From assembly GCA_032622095.1 (NCBI GenBank), contig CP136063.1:178043956-178107955 (forward strand): 64,000 nt of DNA, in the 5' to 3' direction. Each line of letters begins with the position of its first letter. Position 1 is the stretch's first letter. Below, in pieces: positions 59,878 through 64,000 of this stretch. This DNA is from Siphonodentalium dalli (Eukaryota > Mollusca > Scaphopoda > Gadilida > Siphonodentaliidae). Made by a program: the position numbers and the translations under genes. Under the pieces are notes generated by a model. The model was given only the letters and a program-made list of their open reading frames with translations, ran no database searches and was not told where the DNA came from.

Positions 59878-61989
59878 TAGGGCGATTCTCCTGTTTCGTG
59901 CGTGACATCTGAACAACTTTTTTGACATTTGAGACCTGACAACTGCCATACTAATATTTCAAATATGGAACAAGTTTTTTTCTCTCCAAATAATGACAAA
60001 CTTGCTAATTTTTTATGCCGACCTTCATTCAACTCAATATCGGGTAATTCTTCAGTTATATCACAGTATATCCTGGTAATTTTTGTTACATATGTTACAT
60101 CACAGAAATGCATTTTTTGGTACTATGTGTCTTTGAATGGATTTTTCTCTAAATTCTCAAAGTGCCAACTTATGAGAGTAATAGTGGATTGGGGAAGAAT
60201 AATTATGTTTGAGTTCAGGGAAATCGATTCTATGGAAACAAAAAAGTATTTGTGATTGGAATGATTTTGGAGCATTAAAAAAGGTTGCGTGCATTACATG
60301 TTCAAATCAAAATGATAATTTTGAAATATTTCTTTTTAGAAAAGAAGATTTCCTTGTATTATTTCTTTGAATAACTCATTCTTCAAAAGATTAAAGTGTT
60401 TTTGAAGTATATATATGACTGCATTTTCAATAACACATGCGTCATAATTTATGTGGTTGAATCTTGCACAATACATATAGTGAGATCTGGATATACTACG
60501 CCAGCCTCAGGCTGCAACTTATCTGAGTAGTCCAAATGGATCAATAAAATATATTGAATTTCAAGATCAAAATTAATCATCCAAAGTGTATTCTGGCTGA
60601 ATAACTTGTTTAACAACAGCTGTTATTACTTGTCTAGTAATGGTATTCAAAACTAGCCACAGCTAGGCTACAAGGCTGATTCGGCAAAATCAAACATGTA
60701 TTTTAATTTTTGCTATTAATGTAACAACTCATAGTAAAGATAGTGACCATTCATGAGGATCATGTCTGACATGCATTCACTTAATATCGATCCTTTATCA
60801 AACCCATTGTCAGTGAGTCTAATTTCACATGACACTCTTTAACCATATCACAAATTTGTCTCGTAAAAATTTGTTGATTAAGGAACAGAATGCATTGATG
60901 TATAATCACCATTTTATTACTAAATAGAGAAAGATGTTGATTCACTATCAATTTAAATCAACAAAAAATTCACATCTTAAAATAATACTTGTTTTATAAT
61001 GTTATAATTAAACTCTTTTAAACAAACAAACAGGCTTGTAAACCATCAATACTTTTCAAATATTTGTCATTGAACCACCTACCATAACAAGATAGGATTA
61101 TTATTAGTCCAGTGCCAAGTTTGAAATAACTAAATTCCATGAATTTTGTAAAATAACGATTATTGAAATGAAAAGGTACTCATAAGTACTAGTATTAAAC
61201 TATACAATGCAAACATTACCCAATTAATCTATAATTTTCAGAAAGTCTGTACTACAAATCGTGTAATTGTCAGAAAACATGGGGCCATAGTTATGAGAAA
61301 TGTCATTATACTTCACAAGAAAATATAATAATTAGATCTTATAATATCAATTCCTTGTTTCTAAAAAGACTTATCCTGGTTTGGACTGTTTATTCAACCT
61401 TGAAATTGGTATGTGATATGTAACGCACATAATGTTACGTGCGTTACACAGATGGTCAGTGTAGAATCTTATTTAATTGGGTAGAAACTGGGGGGGGGGG
61501 GGTGGGTGGAATTGCAGGATATGAATAAGGGATTGAGTTTAGCTTTTAAAAACAGGTTTTGGAATTTTAAGACCGTCCTTATGACTCACACAGAAAAATA
61601 TCTTATGAACTGTGTCATGTGAGTTACATCAGATACAATATAACCTGAAACAAATTTTTCTGAATTTGTGTTTGAATTTACCTGTTACAAATTATTTATC
61701 TGATAAAGTTATGTTACATGTGTTTCAGAAAGTCAACTTGAATAAAATTACAACTTTTTTCTTTTTAAATATTGTAGCGTGCTAAAATTAAAATGATGCT
61801 GAATCTAAGATTTTTTTTTTTTAAATGCAACGTTCTGAGGCCCATATATTAATTTCTAGAAGCCAACTGGTTAAATTTCTGTTAAAAATGAATAATTCAG
61901 TTATGCTAAAAAAAAAATTATACACAATTGTAATATATCCAAGTTTAAATTTTTGCCGACATCGTTGACACTTCTGGAGAATCGCCCTG
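59878..61989. mobile_element. candidate 2.1-kb inverted-repeat transposon
   Basis: TAGGGCGATTCTCCTG (59878) is mirrored by TCTGGAGAATCGCCCTG (to 61989). Open frames inside (59929-60255 and others) have no recognised transposase. No clear target duplication. The interior also holds a poly-G run at 61491-61502. Confidence 0.5.
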
Positions 61990-62120
61990 TAACTACATAT
62001 GGAGCTTATGCTAATATGCTGCCCATACATTAGCATGCGAGGACGATGCTTGCACTGCAAGGGTTCAATCACAGTTTCTGGACATAAAGTCCCCGCAAAA
62101 AGGGTTCAATAGTCGACATA

Positions 62121-62193
62121 CCGCTCAGTGTTAGAATCGAGGTCCTCATTTTAATATTCATTATGACCTGACCTCGATTCTAACACTGAGCGG
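62121..62193. repeat. perfect 24-bp inverted repeat
   Basis: CCGCTCAGTGTTAGAATCGA+GGTC (62121-62144) pairs perfectly with 62170-62193 around a 25-nt loop. The loop overlaps the left arm of a second inverted pair (62151-62174 with 62226-62250, TTAATATTCATTxTGACCTG). Confidence 0.95.
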
Positions 62194-62250
62194 TGATTGG
62201 CTGTTTCTACTCTGTCAGTCATGGAAAGGTCAGGTCACAATGAATATTAA

Positions 62251-63690
62251 ACTTAGGAACTGTGTCACTTGACAAATTTCTTTTTTAAAGTTGGAATTAT
62301 CGACAGATTTCTCCTCTATTAGAATTGTTTACTGACAATGTGTTGATTTGTATGAGTAAATAAATTATTAGGCGACAATAATTCACTAAGTTCCAGATAT
62401 TTATTTGATCGTTTGAACGATTTTTAATGATAGTAAACTGCATGGGTGGTGAATTTTGATACAAATGCGTCCATTGCTGTCTGAGCCGGATCAAATCGAA
62501 AAAATACGCTCTCCGGAGACAATATTCGGTGGTTAAAATTTTATCAAATGCAACGTGTATGAATGTTTCTGATGGGAGTTTGTGGTATTTATTGAAAGAT
62601 GAATTCTTTGCCGATCCATCCGTGTATATATCGTTATCATTACTGGGGTGAATGGGCTAAATTTGTGCGACTCCCGAGCGATGGTGAAACGTTGAATTTC
62701 TACAGAGCCCCTTGTCTATATAATGTTCCATTAACGCGAAGAAGGCGCGTATATAGAGCGGCGTATATGGCAGTGCAAAAGGGGGGCGGACAGCGGAGCG
62801 CGTTACAGGCCCCTGTGGTCAATACTGTCATTGACACTTTCATTATTTTCAATGAAAACAGCTTCTGACAGATTACTAGTGAACTGTCATTTGAACTAAA
62901 GGCGATTTCCCAGTCATGTGAGTGATATCATTATCAGTAGTTTTTATGCGGTTTAACTTTTAGTCATTTAGACCGAAATTAGTGTGATTTGTGGGGGTGG
63001 GTGTCAAACAATTTGCGAGTAAAAAATAAAAACAAATTCAGGTGTAGGGGTGGTGTGTATCAGAAACTGCCAGATGCAACAAAACGGCATATGATACCTT
63101 CCTGCACAATTTTACTACCCCCCCCCCCCATACGACGAGAACTTTTACTTTTTCGGAGGGTAGGTACGAGCTGGTCAGGTACGAAATGACTTAATTGCTC
63201 CTTAATATTTCAAATTACCATAGACTCATGAGTAATGTTTGTCGTGTGTGTTCTTCGCTTGCAAGAATTCCACTCATAACCGCAATCGGCAATAGTCAAT
63301 GTCCAACCGAGGACAGAAGAATAGCATTCACTCGATTGTTTTTCTTGTTCGGAGAATAATGTTAATCGAACAGACCGGTTGGGATTTCCCACCAAAACAG
63401 AAACACGTGCTTCCGGTTTACCCGAGTCAACTTACAAATGGTAACACCTAATAGTCAGCGAGCTATCGTATACACACATGAATATTAATATATTCTAATA
63501 TAGTTTAAGGCGGGGTCAAGTGCACGTGGTTGCGTGTTGCGGGGCTGTCATACTGTGTGATTGGCATGTTGAGACGTGGCATAAGGACCAGTTGGACCAC
63601 ATTTAACATAGAATCATTAATTATATAGCTCGCAAACATATGACTCTGAGAATTTGTGAATTTCCTGTCTCCCGGCCCGGCCGGTGAACT
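62251..63690. other. unannotated DNA
   Basis: An 89-codon frame at 62599-62868 (MNSLPIHPCIYRYHYWGEWA...) has no recognised domain; its last third overlaps CTGTCATTGACACTTTCATT, a string shared with other repeats in the window. A poly-C run is at 63117-63129. Confidence 0.4.
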
Positions 63691-63695
63691 TAACG

Positions 63696-63990
63696 TTGTA
63701 ATTATGATATTATGTCGATAATTTCTGCCATTAACACCTTCTTGGACCTGCACCGTGGCATACAATAGGCCTACATGTACGTGTCATTAGGCATACAATA
63801 GCTCGGCGACATACGAAAAGTTGCACTTCTCTTGTCGCGACGAAAGTTGTTATGATATTATCTATTTTGGGTAACCCCACTGATGAAGTACTTACGGTCG
63901 ATAATTTCTGGCATTAACCCCTTCTTTACAGTAAGCGTGGCATTAAACTTGGGACCTCTGTACCTGTATGTATAATAGGTCGCTGACATA
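63696..63990 (+). repeat. direct duplication, two ~120-150-bp units
   Basis: GTCGATAATTTCTGCCATTA (63714) and GTCGATAATTTCTGGCATTA (63898) head related segments with CACCTTCTT/CCCCTTCTT, GTGGCAT and AATAGGxC. The second runs off the window end. Confidence 0.7.
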
Positions 63991-64000
63991 GGGGAGAGCG

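Noticed and set aside
59878-61989. hAT assignment for the 2.1-kb inverted-repeat candidate
   Set aside because: The 8-bp flanks do not match, so only a candidate inverted-repeat element is listed.
62599-62868. 89-codon frame in a GC-richer patch, candidate small gene
   Set aside because: No domain, and its 3' part overlaps a repeat string (CTGTCATTGACACTTTCATT) found at other repeats in the window.

Overview
This is AT-rich eukaryotic nuclear DNA, almost certainly from a lophotrochozoan and most likely a bivalve or other mollusc. The basis is spliced exons with GT-AG introns, non-LTR retrotransposons, and many small transposon families. Several of these carry tandem-repeat cores and (GACG)n or (GTCT)n tracts of the kind familiar from molluscan genomes. 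The species assignment is inference; nothing here names it.

The one confidently identified host gene is the 3' part of TMEM245, an AI-2E-transporter-family multi-pass membrane protein, on the + strand. Six exons (4763-4909, 6032-6154, 9609-9745, 13160-13260, 14000-14174, 20629-20774) have consensus splice sites and compatible phases. Together they encode about 276 residues of the conserved C-terminal membrane region. A candidate terminal exon with the stop codon lies at 35089-35156. The upstream exons are outside the window, so positions 1-4762 are read as intron.

Almost everything else is repeats. (1) About two dozen small elements sit at TTAA targets, in eight families here called A, A2, B, C, D, E, F and G. 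TTAA duplication and, in A, A2, B and C, CCC...GGG ends fit piggyBac-type MITEs. Family A (11 copies) carries two internal hairpins each. (2) A palindromic TA-flanked Tc1/mariner-type family (M) has seven copies. (3) hAT-type elements have perfect 8-bp target duplications (9817-11044, 20857-21931). (4) Tandem-core, pearl/Helitron-like repeats occupy 1300-2090, 14296-15878, 15909-17800, 48174-48662, 49640-51655 and 53528-54571. (5) Decayed LINEs lie at 4921-5740, 48800-51740 and 54905-58981; the last has a recent 1,082-bp tandem duplication. Several families are nested, up to four insertions in one locus (20857-21931), so relative insertion ages can be read directly.

Downstream of TMEM245, a 790-bp minus-strand open exon with good splice sites (53301 to 52512) is flanked by two family A elements. 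It is the only other long intact reading frame and its family is not recognised. No rRNA, tRNA, CRISPR or bacterial-type feature was found.
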